Of a DNA stretch of 64,000 bases, positions 1 through 8,113 are shown in pieces. Under the pieces are notes generated by a model. That model had not been told where the DNA came from and searched no databases. It saw only the letters and a program-made list of their open reading frames with translations. Origin of the DNA: Burkholderia pyrrocinia (GTDB lineage Bacteria > Pseudomonadota > Gammaproteobacteria > Burkholderiales > Burkholderiaceae); NCBI RefSeq assembly GCF_001028665.1, contig NZ_CP011503.1, forward strand, positions 3,038,001 to 3,102,000, given 5' to 3'. Made by a program: the position numbers and the translations under genes. Position 1 is the first letter of the stretch, and every line of letters begins with the position of its first letter.

Positions 1-2
1 CG

Positions 3-248
3 CGCACCGGTGCCGCGCTCGGCGTGGTCGGCCAGGGCAGTCGCCTGTTCGTGCGCAGCGCTGCGAACGATGGTCGGATCCGCGTCGAATGGGGGGCGCG
101 TGCCGATCAGCAGTGCGTGATCGATTATTCGGTGCCGGCCGCACAGCACACGGGCAGTGGCTACGTGACGATGACCGGCACCTGCCGTGTGTCGACGGCG
201 CCTCCACTGGCCGCCGCACCGTCCGCTGACCGTGTCGGGGAGCGTTAG
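3..248 (+). CDS. Outer-membrane fimbrial usher, C-terminal fragment (cut by window edge)
   Basis: The frame is open from the left edge to a TAG stop and encodes about 81 residues. It reads as the C-terminal plug-contacting domain of a FimD/PapC usher: a stretch of the type GxGSRLFVR, then GRIRVEWG, then QQCVIDY, ending shortly after a second cysteine (TGTCRV). Ushers are outer-membrane pores that accept chaperone-subunit complexes and thread the pilus outward. The chaperone gene begins 5 bases after the stop, which supports the assignment. Start and most of the gene lie outside the window. Confidence 0.8.
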   Translation, partial: RTGAALGVVGQGSRLFVRSAANDGRIRVEWGARADQQCVIDYSVPAAQHTGSGYVTMTGTCRVSTAPPLAAAPSADRVGER

Positions 249-252
249 TCCG

Positions 253-1134
253 ATGCACCGCTCCGCCTTTCCTGTCGACGCTGTCATCCGCATTGCGCGA
301 TACCGTTCACGCGGGCGGGCCGGCACCGTTCGCATCGTGCGTGCGGCGGTGCTGGCATGCGTGGCGAGCATCGCCACGGTTCGGTGCGAGGCGGCGCTGT
401 CCGTGATCGGAACCCGCTTCGTTTATCCGGGCGACGCGCGTTCGCTGGCGATACTCGCGCGCAACGGCGGGCCGGCACCCATCCTCGTGCAGGCCTGGCT
501 GGACGATGGCGACGCGAACGTCGACCCGAGCCGCCTGCGTGTGCCGTTTATCGTCGCGCCGCCGCTCGCAAGACTCGATCCGGCGCAGCCGCTGTCGATC
601 CGCGTGCAGTCCGTCGGCGGCGATCTCGCACCGGATCGGGAATCCTGCTTCTGGATCAACCTGCTCGAAGTGCCGCCGGCCGCGTCGGCGGGCGATCACA
701 CGCTGCGCATCGCGTACCGGCTCAGGATGAAGCTGCTGTATCGGCCGCCGGGTCTCGACGGTGATCCCGAACACGCACCGAACCGGCTCGCCTGGACGCA
801 GGGCGGGACGAAGGCGGCCTCGTCGATCGTCGCGATCAACCCCACCCCGTACTACGTGACGCTCACGCGCGTGACGCTGCACGGCGTACCCGTCGAGCTT
901 GCGAACGGCGCGGTGGATGTCGCGCCGTTCGGTCGCGCCGAGATCCCGACCGGTGCGCATGCCGCCGCGCATCCGGGCGAGCTCGTGTTCGACGCCGTCG
1001 ACGACAGCGGCGCATCGCACGAGTACCGGGCGCGGCTCGCCGCCGCAGCGAGCACCGGTACGTCAACGCTTGCGGTACCCGTCCTGCCGGGGGCATCGGC
1101 AGGGATTCAACCATTACAAGGAAAACAGAAGTGA
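253..1134 (+). CDS. Periplasmic fimbrial chaperone (PapD/FimC family)
   Basis: This 293-residue protein has an arginine-rich N-terminus followed by a hydrophobic signal segment ending near CEAALSV. The mature part shows the family marks: VPFIVAPPLARL before strand D, the signature ESCFWINLLEVPP, and the LRMKLLYRPPGL strand followed by the second Ig-like domain. Such chaperones complete the Ig fold of pilus subunits in the periplasm and deliver them to the usher. The ATG at 253 was chosen over an in-frame ATG at 187 because 187 lies inside the usher gene and adds residues without signal-peptide character. Its TGA overlaps the GTG start of the next gene by four bases, so the two are translationally coupled. 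The C-terminal tail after about residue 265 is longer than usual. Confidence 0.87.
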   Translation: MHRSAFPVDAVIRIARYRSRGRAGTVRIVRAAVLACVASIATVRCEAALSVIGTRFVYPGDARSLAILARNGGPAPILVQAWLDDGDANVDPSRLRVPFIVAPPLARLDPAQPLSIRVQSVGGDLAPDRESCFWINLLEVPPAASAGDHTLRIAYRLRMKLLYRPPGLDGDPEHAPNRLAWTQGGTKAASSIVAINPTPYYVTLTRVTLHGVPVELANGAVDVAPFGRAEIPTGAHAAAHPGELVFDAVDDSGASHEYRARLAAAASTGTSTLAVPVLPGASAGIQPLQGKQK

Positions 1135-4133
1135 ACAAGACATACGCTTTGGTATGGAACGCCGGGCAGGGCGCTTGGCAGGTGGCCGGCGAACGGGTAC
1201 GCCGGCGCGGCAAGTCCGCGGTGCGCGAGCGCGTCGTCGCGGTGCTGGCACTGCTCGCGGGCGGCACGCTGACGTTGACGCCCGCATACGCGCTGCCGGT
1301 AGGCGAGACGATCGTGTCCGGGAAGGCGGACATTCTTCGCTACGACAACGGGCAGCAGATGTCGATCAACCAGCACAGCGACAAACTGGTGACGAACTGG
1401 CAGTCGTTCAACATCGACAAAGGACAGCGCGTCACGCTCAACCAGCCGTCCGCGACGTCGGTCGCGCTGAACCGGGTCGTCGGGCAGGACGCCAGCGCAA
1501 TTCACGGCAACATCGACGCGAACGGCCGCGTGTTCCTCGTCAATCCGAACGGCATCCTGTTCGGCAAGGGGGCGCAGGTCAACGTGGGCGGGCTGGTCGC
1601 GACGACGCTGGACATCAAGAATGACGACTTCGAGGCCGGCCGCTACCGGTTCGCCGGCTCGTCGCCGAGCGAGGTGCTGAACGTCGGCAATCTCGTCGCG
1701 AGCGAAGGTGGCGCGATCGCGTTGCTCGGCGCGAAAGTCACGAACCGCGGTATCGTCCAGGCGCAGATGGGCACCGTCGCGCTGGGTGCAGGCAGCGACG
1801 TCACGTTGAATTTCGACGGCGGCAAGCTGCTCGGCGTGCAGATCGACAAGGGTATCGTCGACGCGCTGGCGAGCAACGAACAGCTGCTGAAGGCCGATGG
1901 CGGGCAGGTGCTGATGAGCGCAAAGGCGGCCGATGCGCTGCTGCGCACGGTGGTCAACAACCAGGGCAGCATCGAGGCGAAGACGCTCAGGAATACGGCT
2001 GGCCGGATCTCCCTGGACGGTTACGACGCAGGCACCGTCAACGTTGCGGGCATGCTGAACGCCAGCGCGACGACGCCGGGCAACGGCGGCACGATCGAGA
2101 CGCGCGGCGCCGACGTGAAGGTGGCGCTAGGTGCGATGGTCGACACGCGTGCGACCAACGGATATGCCGGTACGTGGCGCATCGCGTCGTCCGAGATGAG
2201 GGTCAAGGCGGGTGCGAACCAGCCGGGTACGATCGTGGCAGACACGTTGGCCCGCAACCTTGCGACCACCGATGTCGAACTCGTCGCCGAACGCGGCGCG
2301 CTGTCGGTCGACGGGCCGGTGACCTGGGCCAGCGGCAACCGGTTGAGTCTTGCCAGCAAGCAGGGCAGCGTCGCGATCAACGGCGCGCTGCGAGCGACGG
2401 GCGCGAACGCGCGCGTTGTCGTCGCCTCCGGGCAGGACGTGAAAATTGCGGCGCCGATTTCGCTGACGGGCGCGAATGCGCTGTTCGTGCTGAATCATGT
2501 CGGCGGGTATTCGTTCGCCAACGGTGCGGCCGTGACGTTGGCGGGGCTCGGCGCGGGCTTCGAGTCGAATGGCCAGCGCTACACCGTGATCCAGAATCTC
2601 GGCCAGTTGCAGGCGGCCGGCTCGAACCTCGGCGGGCTATACGTGCTCGGCAACGACATTGCCGGTTCCTACTACGGCAGCGCGTTCCAGACCATCGGCT
2701 CCGGCACGGCGTTCTACGGCACATTCGATGGCCTCGGCAATACGATCAGCAACCTGACCATCTCGAGCAGTGGCCCGTATGCGGGCCTGTTCGGCCGCAA
2801 CACCGGCACCCTTGCCAACCTCAACCTCAAGTCGCTGCGCGTCAGCGCTGCGTCGGGTGTCGGGCCGGTAGCCATCGGCGGGCTGGTCGGCGAAAACGTC
2901 GGCAAGATCTCGAACGTGACGGCGACTGGCATGCAGGTGAGCGCGGGCGCCAATCGCAGCAATGCGCTGGGCGGGCTGGCCGGCATCAACCTCGGGGAGA
3001 TCCGCAATACGTCGTTTGCCGGGTCGGTGACAGGCAACGGCATGTCGTATGCGGTCGGCGGGCTGGTCGGCGAGAACGGCCTGAATCGACCTGAAAGCGT
3101 GCTGTCCGACAGTACGGCGAACGCGAATGTATCCGGCGGCGCGTCGAACCAGGCGTCGATCGGGGGGCTCGTCGGCATCAACCGGGGCGGTGCGATTCTC
3201 CGCTCGACGAGCCTTGGCGCCACGTCAGGGGCGAACCTTGCCGGCGTGAACGTCGGCGGACTCGTGGGAGCGAACCTGCTCGGCACGATCGACGGCGGAT
3301 CGGCGTCGGGACGCGTGACGGGGGGATCGAGCGGCATGGCGGGCGGGCTCGTCGGGATCAATGCCGGCACCATTACCGGCTCGAGCGCCTCAGGCGTGGT
3401 CGACGGCCGATACGCACAGGGGATCGGCGGCTTCGTCGGGCTGAACCAGGGGATCGTGCGCAACAGCAACGCGACGGGCGCGGTGTCGAGCGCGTCGACC
3501 GGTTCGACGGGCGGTTTCGTCGGGATCAACATGGGCGTCGATTCGCTCATCGACATGGCGGAAGCGCATGGTGCGGTCACGGGCGGGCAAGGCGCCAACG
3601 GCGGTTTCGTCGGCAGCCATTTCGCCGGCCGGATTTCCCACGCGGTTGCCCGCGGCAAGACGACAGGCGGCTATTACAGCAAGACGGGCGGCTTCGTCGG
3701 CAGCAACGCGGCCGAACTGATGGACGTCGACGCGAGCGGCGACGTGTCGGCGGGAAGCTGGGCGTCGGTGGGCGGCTTCGCCGGCACCAACATGTCGTCG
3801 GGCACGATTGCGACGGCCCAGGCGACCGGCAATGTCCAGGGCAGCTCGTCGAGCACGGTCGGCGGGTTCGCGGGCGAGAACCTGGGCACGATGACCGACG
3901 TGTCCGCGTCGGGAACGGTCGGGGGCGGCTGCGCTGCGACGCTCGGCGGCCTCGTGGGCCTGAACGCGGGGCTGGTCGAGCGTTCGGCCGCTAGCGGCCG
4001 GATCATCGGATCGTCGAATCAGACCTTCGGCGGTCTGGTGGGCATCAACCGGGGCACGTTCCGCAACAGCGGTACGTCGGGCGACGCGGCGCTGCAAAAG
4101 ATCGCAGGCCTCAACCTTGGCGTAATCGAGTAA
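1131..4133 (+). CDS. FHA/TpsA-like secreted adhesin with GLUG repeats
   Basis: A 1000-residue protein starting at a GTG that overlaps the chaperone stop. Residues 1-57 form an extended signal peptide (MNKTYALVWNAGQGAWQVAGE, charged region, hydrophobic core, cut near PAYA-LPVG), as in two-partner and autotransporter proteins. Residues about 58-180 are a haemagglutination-activity domain (ADILRYDNGQQMSINQ, SFNIDKGQRVTLNQP, RVFLVNPNGILFGKGAQV), the TpsA secretion domain. From about residue 550 to the end there are about 15 imperfect repeats of roughly 30 residues of the GLUG type, core GG(L/F)VGxNxGxI...ASG, ending at LNLGVIE. The family forms beta-helical adhesins. No TpsB transporter or C-terminal beta-barrel is visible, so the export route is open. 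Position between chaperone and tip protein of a fimbrial operon is odd. Confidence 0.85.
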   Translation: MNKTYALVWNAGQGAWQVAGERVRRRGKSAVRERVVAVLALLAGGTLTLTPAYALPVGETIVSGKADILRYDNGQQMSINQHSDKLVTNWQSFNIDKGQRVTLNQPSATSVALNRVVGQDASAIHGNIDANGRVFLVNPNGILFGKGAQVNVGGLVATTLDIKNDDFEAGRYRFAGSSPSEVLNVGNLVASEGGAIALLGAKVTNRGIVQAQMGTVALGAGSDVTLNFDGGKLLGVQIDKGIVDALASNEQLLKADGGQVLMSAKAADALLRTVVNNQGSIEAKTLRNTAGRISLDGYDAGTVNVAGMLNASATTPGNGGTIETRGADVKVALGAMVDTRATNGYAGTWRIASSEMRVKAGANQPGTIVADTLARNLATTDVELVAERGALSVDGPVTWASGNRLSLASKQGSVAINGALRATGANARVVVASGQDVKIAAPISLTGANALFVLNHVGGYSFANGAAVTLAGLGAGFESNGQRYTVIQNLGQLQAAGSNLGGLYVLGNDIAGSYYGSAFQTIGSGTAFYGTFDGLGNTISNLTISSSGPYAGLFGRNTGTLANLNLKSLRVSAASGVGPVAIGGLVGENVGKISNVTATGMQVSAGANRSNALGGLAGINLGEIRNTSFAGSVTGNGMSYAVGGLVGENGLNRPESVLSDSTANANVSGGASNQASIGGLVGINRGGAILRSTSLGATSGANLAGVNVGGLVGANLLGTIDGGSASGRVTGGSSGMAGGLVGINAGTITGSSASGVVDGRYAQGIGGFVGLNQGIVRNSNATGAVSSASTGSTGGFVGINMGVDSLIDMAEAHGAVTGGQGANGGFVGSHFAGRISHAVARGKTTGGYYSKTGGFVGSNAAELMDVDASGDVSAGSWASVGGFAGTNMSSGTIATAQATGNVQGSSSSTVGGFAGENLGTMTDVSASGTVGGGCAATLGGLVGLNAGLVERSAASGRIIGSSNQTFGGLVGINRGTFRNSGTSGDAALQKIAGLNLGVIE

Positions 4134-4200
4134 TACGGCCGGCGGCGGGCGCGCGCGCTACCGGCGTGAGGCGTTCGCCGCCCAGTCAATGAGAGGCATC

Positions 4201-5382
4201 ATGACAAGGATTCAATGGCGCGGGCTCGGGCGAGCAGGTTGGCGGATACTTCGGTTCGCGGTGGCCGGGTGCATCGCGCTGGTCTGGGGCGCGCATGCGG
4301 CGGCGCAGGGCGCGTCAATGGCGCTCGATTGCGCATTCAGCAACGTCGACGCGACGTCGTGGCGTGTGGTCACGCCGTTGACGAGCTCGACGCCGGTTGG
4401 CTCAGTCCTGTATCAGCGTTCCGTTTCGCTGTTCGTTTCGTTCAAATACGGCGGCCCGGGCAGCGACGGCGCGCACGAACTGGTGAACGCCGGGCACTGG
4501 GTGCCGGGCACCATCATCGCGGACGGTATCGCGCAAACGAATGTCGACGGTATCGGCTTCAAGTGGGCCGGCGTATCCGATGACGGTGTCGAGCGAACGT
4601 TGCTGCAACGTGGCTTCCCGATGGCCGTTGCGAAAAGCGAAGTCGTCGATCCGGCAGGAGGGGGAAGCAAGGGCGATGTCCAGATCATGCGTTACCGACA
4701 GTTCCTGATGCTCAACAAGCCTGCGTCTCAGTTGCCGCAAGGCAAGCTGGTCGTCAGCAATTTGCCGGGCAACCCGACCGTCGCGCTCTATGCGGTCGAT
4801 CTCCCGAAGGGCGCCGTATCGCTCGGCGGCGACGTGACTGTGCCGGAACTGACCATTCCCCCCAATCGGTGCAAGCAGAGGAAGACCTTTGTCGGCGTCG
4901 GCAACATTTGCATCGGCAGCGAATGCCAGATCACGGTGCCGAACCGCTGTGAGATCCAGTCGAACATGATCGTGCCGGTGACGCTCGGCAATTTCGCGAT
5001 CAGCAATTTCCCCAGCCTGCACGCGACGTCGAAGCCCGTCGATTTCGATATCGCGCTCAGTCAGTGCGCTGCCGCGGCGAAACCGTCGATCAGCTTCCGC
5101 GACAAGGCCGCCAAGCCGAATCCGGACCGTACGCTGCTGCAGTTGAGCGCACCGGCCAGTCAGAGGGTCGCGCAAGGTTTCAACATCGTGATGACGAACG
5201 CGCTGACCGGCGAGCGGATAGCCTACGGCGAGCCGGGCGCGGCCACCGAGTATCCGATGCGGCGCACCGGAGATATGGCCGTGATGCCGCTGCGCGCCCA
5301 GTACATCCGCACCGGCGCGGATAGCGAACTGGCACCCGGTTATGCCAGTGGCGGTGCGGAGTTTTCGTTTACGTTTCCATGA
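4201..5382 (+). CDS. Fimbrial tip adhesin-like protein
   Basis: 393 residues with an N-terminal signal peptide (WRILRFAVAGCIALVWGAHAAAQG). The C-terminal half, from about residue 230, resembles a fimbrial subunit domain: cysteine-flanked CEIQSNMIVPVTLGNFAISNF, the DFDIALSQC segment, and the ending GGAEFSFTFP typical of the donor/chaperone-bound strand. The N-terminal half is probably the receptor-binding part; its ligand cannot be told. Start: the ATG at 4201 has GAGAGG just upstream, whereas an in-frame ATG at 4189 has no visible ribosome site. It lies 67 bases after the GLUG adhesin, same strand, so it likely ends the same operon. Confidence 0.75.
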   Translation: MTRIQWRGLGRAGWRILRFAVAGCIALVWGAHAAAQGASMALDCAFSNVDATSWRVVTPLTSSTPVGSVLYQRSVSLFVSFKYGGPGSDGAHELVNAGHWVPGTIIADGIAQTNVDGIGFKWAGVSDDGVERTLLQRGFPMAVAKSEVVDPAGGGSKGDVQIMRYRQFLMLNKPASQLPQGKLVVSNLPGNPTVALYAVDLPKGAVSLGGDVTVPELTIPPNRCKQRKTFVGVGNICIGSECQITVPNRCEIQSNMIVPVTLGNFAISNFPSLHATSKPVDFDIALSQCAAAAKPSISFRDKAAKPNPDRTLLQLSAPASQRVAQGFNIVMTNALTGERIAYGEPGAATEYPMRRTGDMAVMPLRAQYIRTGADSELAPGYASGGAEFSFTFP

Positions 5383-5392
5383 AAGCGCGCGT

Positions 5393-5428
5393 GGCATGGC
5401 GATCGCGGTGATGCACGCGAGCCATGCC
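5393..5428 (+). terminator. Stem-loop after the first fimbrial locus
   Basis: GGCATGGC at 5393-5400 is mirrored by GCCATGCC at 5421-5428, an 8-bp perfect stem with a 20-base loop, 10 bases after the tip-protein stop. There is no clear T-run, so it may be a weak terminator or an RNA-stability hairpin. The rest of 5383-5588 shows no gene. Confidence 0.35.
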
Positions 5429-5588
5429 TCATCACGAAACCCGCTGAGCAAAGCACCATTTGTTGGTTCGGATTCGCCGCACGCGCTGCTACGTTAGCGG
5501 CTTCGCGGCCACACACTCCGTCGCGATGTTCCTCGAACCGGCCGCCGCGCGATCCGCGGCGGCCTTCATAACAATTCAGGTCGTGCTC

Positions 5589-6404
5589 ATGAAAATCCAC
5601 ACTCTCGCTACGTGGCTCGTCGGGGCTGCGCTCGTCACCGCAGGCACCGTCGCGCATGCGGACCGTCTCGACGACATCAAGAGGGCCGGCGTGCTGCGCG
5701 TCGCGACGTTCGACAGCAACCCGCCGTTCGGTTATGTGGATGCCAGGAACAACCACATCGTCGGTCTCGATGTCGACTATGCGAAGGCGCTCGCCGACAA
5801 GCTCGGCGTGAAGCTTCAACTCCAGCCGACCAACCCGGCGAACCGCATTCCGTTCCTGACGTCCGGCAAGGTCGATCTCGTGCTCGCGAACTTCACGATC
5901 ACCGACGAGCGCGCGAAGCAGGTCGACTTCAGCATTCCGTATTTCTCGTCGGGCCAGCAGTTTCTTGCGAAGAAGGGCGTGCTGAAATCGGCCGACCAGT
6001 TGAACGGCCTGCGCGTCGGCGCGGACAAGGGCACGACGAACGAGATCACGCTGCGCGAGAAGTTCCCGAAGGCGACGATCGTCGCGTACGACGACACGCC
6101 GTTCGCGTTTGCCGCGCTGCGCGCCGGCAACGTGCAGGCGATCACGCAGGACGGCCCGAAGCTGATCGGCCTGCTTGCGAACGTGCCCGACAAGCAGAAC
6201 TACGAGATCCCCGCGTTCACGATCTCGAACGACTACATGGGCGTCGGCGTGCCGAAGGGCGAGACGCGCCTGCTCGGCTTCGTCAACGACACGCTGAAGG
6301 GGCTCGAGGCGAACGGCCGCGCCACGCAGATCTACGACGCATGGTTCGGGCCGACGACGAAGACGCCGCTTACGCGCATCTTCCGCATCGGCGACAAGAC
6401 CTGA
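5589..6404 (+). CDS. Amino-acid ABC transporter periplasmic binding protein
   Basis: 271 residues beginning MKIHTLATWLVGAALVTAGTVAHA, a clean Sec signal peptide. The mature protein is a family 3 solute-binding protein: RLDDIKRAGVLRVATF, NPPFGYVD, IVGLDVDYAKALADKLG, then KVDLVLANFTITDERAKQVDFSIPY, the signature segment of the family. It would catch a polar amino acid in the periplasm for the two permeases that follow. An in-frame earlier ATG at 5460 adds 43 residues without sense, so 5589 was chosen. The substrate cannot be read from the sequence; glutamate/aspartate- or cystine-type members look similar. Confidence 0.88.
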   Translation: MKIHTLATWLVGAALVTAGTVAHADRLDDIKRAGVLRVATFDSNPPFGYVDARNNHIVGLDVDYAKALADKLGVKLQLQPTNPANRIPFLTSGKVDLVLANFTITDERAKQVDFSIPYFSSGQQFLAKKGVLKSADQLNGLRVGADKGTTNEITLREKFPKATIVAYDDTPFAFAALRAGNVQAITQDGPKLIGLLANVPDKQNYEIPAFTISNDYMGVGVPKGETRLLGFVNDTLKGLEANGRATQIYDAWFGPTTKTPLTRIFRIGDKT

Positions 6405-6461
6405 GCCACGCCGCACGCGCGCCGCGACCTGTCGGAACATCGGCATCACGGCGCTTTCCGT

Positions 6462-7220
6462 TTGTTTCGATCGCGTGTTTCGCGCACGTACCTCAGCATG
6501 CTCGGGTTGGCTCCCAAATATCTGTCCTGGCTCTGGCAGGGTTTCCTGCTGACACTCGGCCTCGCGGCCGCGTCGGCCGTCGCCGCGACCGCCGGCGGGC
6601 TGCTGCTCGCGGTCATGCGGCATGCGCGCGGCACGGCGCTGCGCATGACGGCGTCCGCGTATGTCGTCGCGTTCCGCAACACGCCGCTGCTCGTGCAGTT
6701 GCTGTTCTGGTATTTCGGCGTCGCATCGTTGCTGCCCGACACGTGGATCGGGTGGTTGAACGCGCGCCATGAAGTGAGCGCGGGCCCGCTCACGCTCGCA
6801 TGGCCGTCGTTCGAATTCGTCGCGGGCTGGGTCGGGTTGAGCGCATATACGGCCGCGTTCGTCGCCGAGGAATGCGAAGCCGGCCTGCGCGGCGTGCGTC
6901 GTGCGCAGCATGACGCGGCGGCGGCGCTCGGCCTCACGCCGATGCAGTCGCTGCGCTACGTGGTGCTGCCGCAGGCCGTGCGCATCGCGTTGCCGCCGCT
7001 GTTCGGCCAATACATGAATCTCGTGAAGAACTCGTCGCTCGCGATGGCGATCGGCGTGGCCGAGCTGTCGTATGCGTCGCGGCAGGTCGAAACGGAAACG
7101 TTCAAGACCTTCGCCGCGTTCGGTGTCGCGACCTTGCTGTACGTCGCGGCAGTGGCCGCGATCGAGGCAGGTGCGTACGCGGCCACGCAATGGCGCGACC
7201 GGCTTGGGGCGGGGCGTTGA
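6462..7220 (+). CDS. Amino-acid ABC transporter permease (HisM/GltJ type)
   Basis: 252-residue inner-membrane protein of the polar amino-acid permease family. It has a hydrophobic first helix (GFLLTLGLAAASAVAATAGGLLLAVM), the FRNTPLLVQLLFWYFGV segment, and the coupling loop AAFVAEECEAGLRGVRRAQHDAAAALGLTPMQSLRYVVLPQAVRIALPPL, the EAA motif that contacts the ATPase. An ATG at 6498 is an equally good start and would drop 12 residues. It is followed 2 bases later by the second permease, so the two probably form the heterodimeric channel. Confidence 0.87.
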   Translation: MFRSRVSRTYLSMLGLAPKYLSWLWQGFLLTLGLAAASAVAATAGGLLLAVMRHARGTALRMTASAYVVAFRNTPLLVQLLFWYFGVASLLPDTWIGWLNARHEVSAGPLTLAWPSFEFVAGWVGLSAYTAAFVAEECEAGLRGVRRAQHDAAAALGLTPMQSLRYVVLPQAVRIALPPLFGQYMNLVKNSSLAMAIGVAELSYASRQVETETFKTFAAFGVATLLYVAAVAAIEAGAYAATQWRDRLGAGR

Positions 7221-7222
7221 CG

Positions 7223-7948
7223 ATGGACCTTTCGCTGCTGCTCGCCAACCTGCCGTATCTGCTCGTCGGCGCGTTCCCGGAAGGCCCGCTCGGCGGCGCC
7301 GCGCTGTCGCTGGTGCTTGCGATCGCGTCGGCCGTTGCATCGGCCGTGCTCGGCATCGCGCTCGGTGTCGCGATGGCGCTCGCGCGCGGCCCCGTACGCG
7401 TGCTGCTGCTCGCGTTCATCGGCTTCTTCCGCGCGATTCCCGTGCTGATGCTGATCTTCTGGACGTACTTCCTGATGCCCGTGCTGCTGCACATGGATGT
7501 GCCGGGGCTCGCGACGGTCGTCTGTGCGCTCGCGCTCGTCGGCGGCGCGTATCTCGCGCATGCGGTGCATGCGGGCATCGTCGCCGCGGGCGACGGGCAA
7601 TGGCAGGCCGGGCTGTCGCTCGGGCTCACGCGCTGGCAGACGGTGCGCCATGTGCTGCTGCCGCAGGCGATCCGGATCATGACGCCGTCGTTCGTCAACC
7701 AGTGGGTCGCGCTCGTGAAGGATACGTCGCTCGCGTATATCGTCGGCGTGCCGGAACTGTCGTTCGTCGCGACACAGGTGAACAACCGGCTGATGGTGTA
7801 TCCGGCGCCGATCTTCCTGTTCGTCGCGGTGATCTATCTGGTGCTGTGCACGTCGCTCGACGGTGCGGCGCGCTGGCTGCTGTCGCGGGGCTCGCGCGCG
7901 GAACGCGTCGCGCAGGCGACGGCCAAGTGCACGGAGCCCGCGCGGTGA
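7223..7948 (+). CDS. Amino-acid ABC transporter permease (HisQ/GltK type)
   Basis: 241 residues starting MDLSLLLANLPYLLVGAFPEGPLGGAALSL; the ATG at 7223 follows the previous stop by 2 bases. It has about five hydrophobic segments, the GFFRAIPVLMLIFWTYFLMPV region and a clear EAA loop (AHAVHAGIVAAGDGQWQAGLSLGLTRWQTVRHVLLPQAIRIMTP). Family members pair with a second permease and two copies of an ATPase. No ATP-binding gene follows: the next gene is on the other strand, so the ATPase must be encoded elsewhere or shared. 7949-8113, between the convergent genes, holds no gene. Confidence 0.87.
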   Translation: MDLSLLLANLPYLLVGAFPEGPLGGAALSLVLAIASAVASAVLGIALGVAMALARGPVRVLLLAFIGFFRAIPVLMLIFWTYFLMPVLLHMDVPGLATVVCALALVGGAYLAHAVHAGIVAAGDGQWQAGLSLGLTRWQTVRHVLLPQAIRIMTPSFVNQWVALVKDTSLAYIVGVPELSFVATQVNNRLMVYPAPIFLFVAVIYLVLCTSLDGAARWLLSRGSRAERVAQATAKCTEPAR

Positions 7949-8113
7949 TGGTGTGGCGCGGCCGTGGTGAACTGCCGGTGAGGAAACGCTAGTGAATATC
8001 CGCAGCGGACAGCACACCGGGCAGGTCGGGCCCGGCGTGCAGTACGGACATGAATGGTAGATGGCCGGCCGCCGGCGCCGCAGCTTCCGTAGCGACGGCG
8101 GGCGGCACGCGCA

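Noticed and set aside
2770..4130. Possible DNA tandem repeat or CRISPR-like array
   Set aside because: The periodicity is in the protein (GLUG repeats) with diverged codons; no identical DNA units or spacers.
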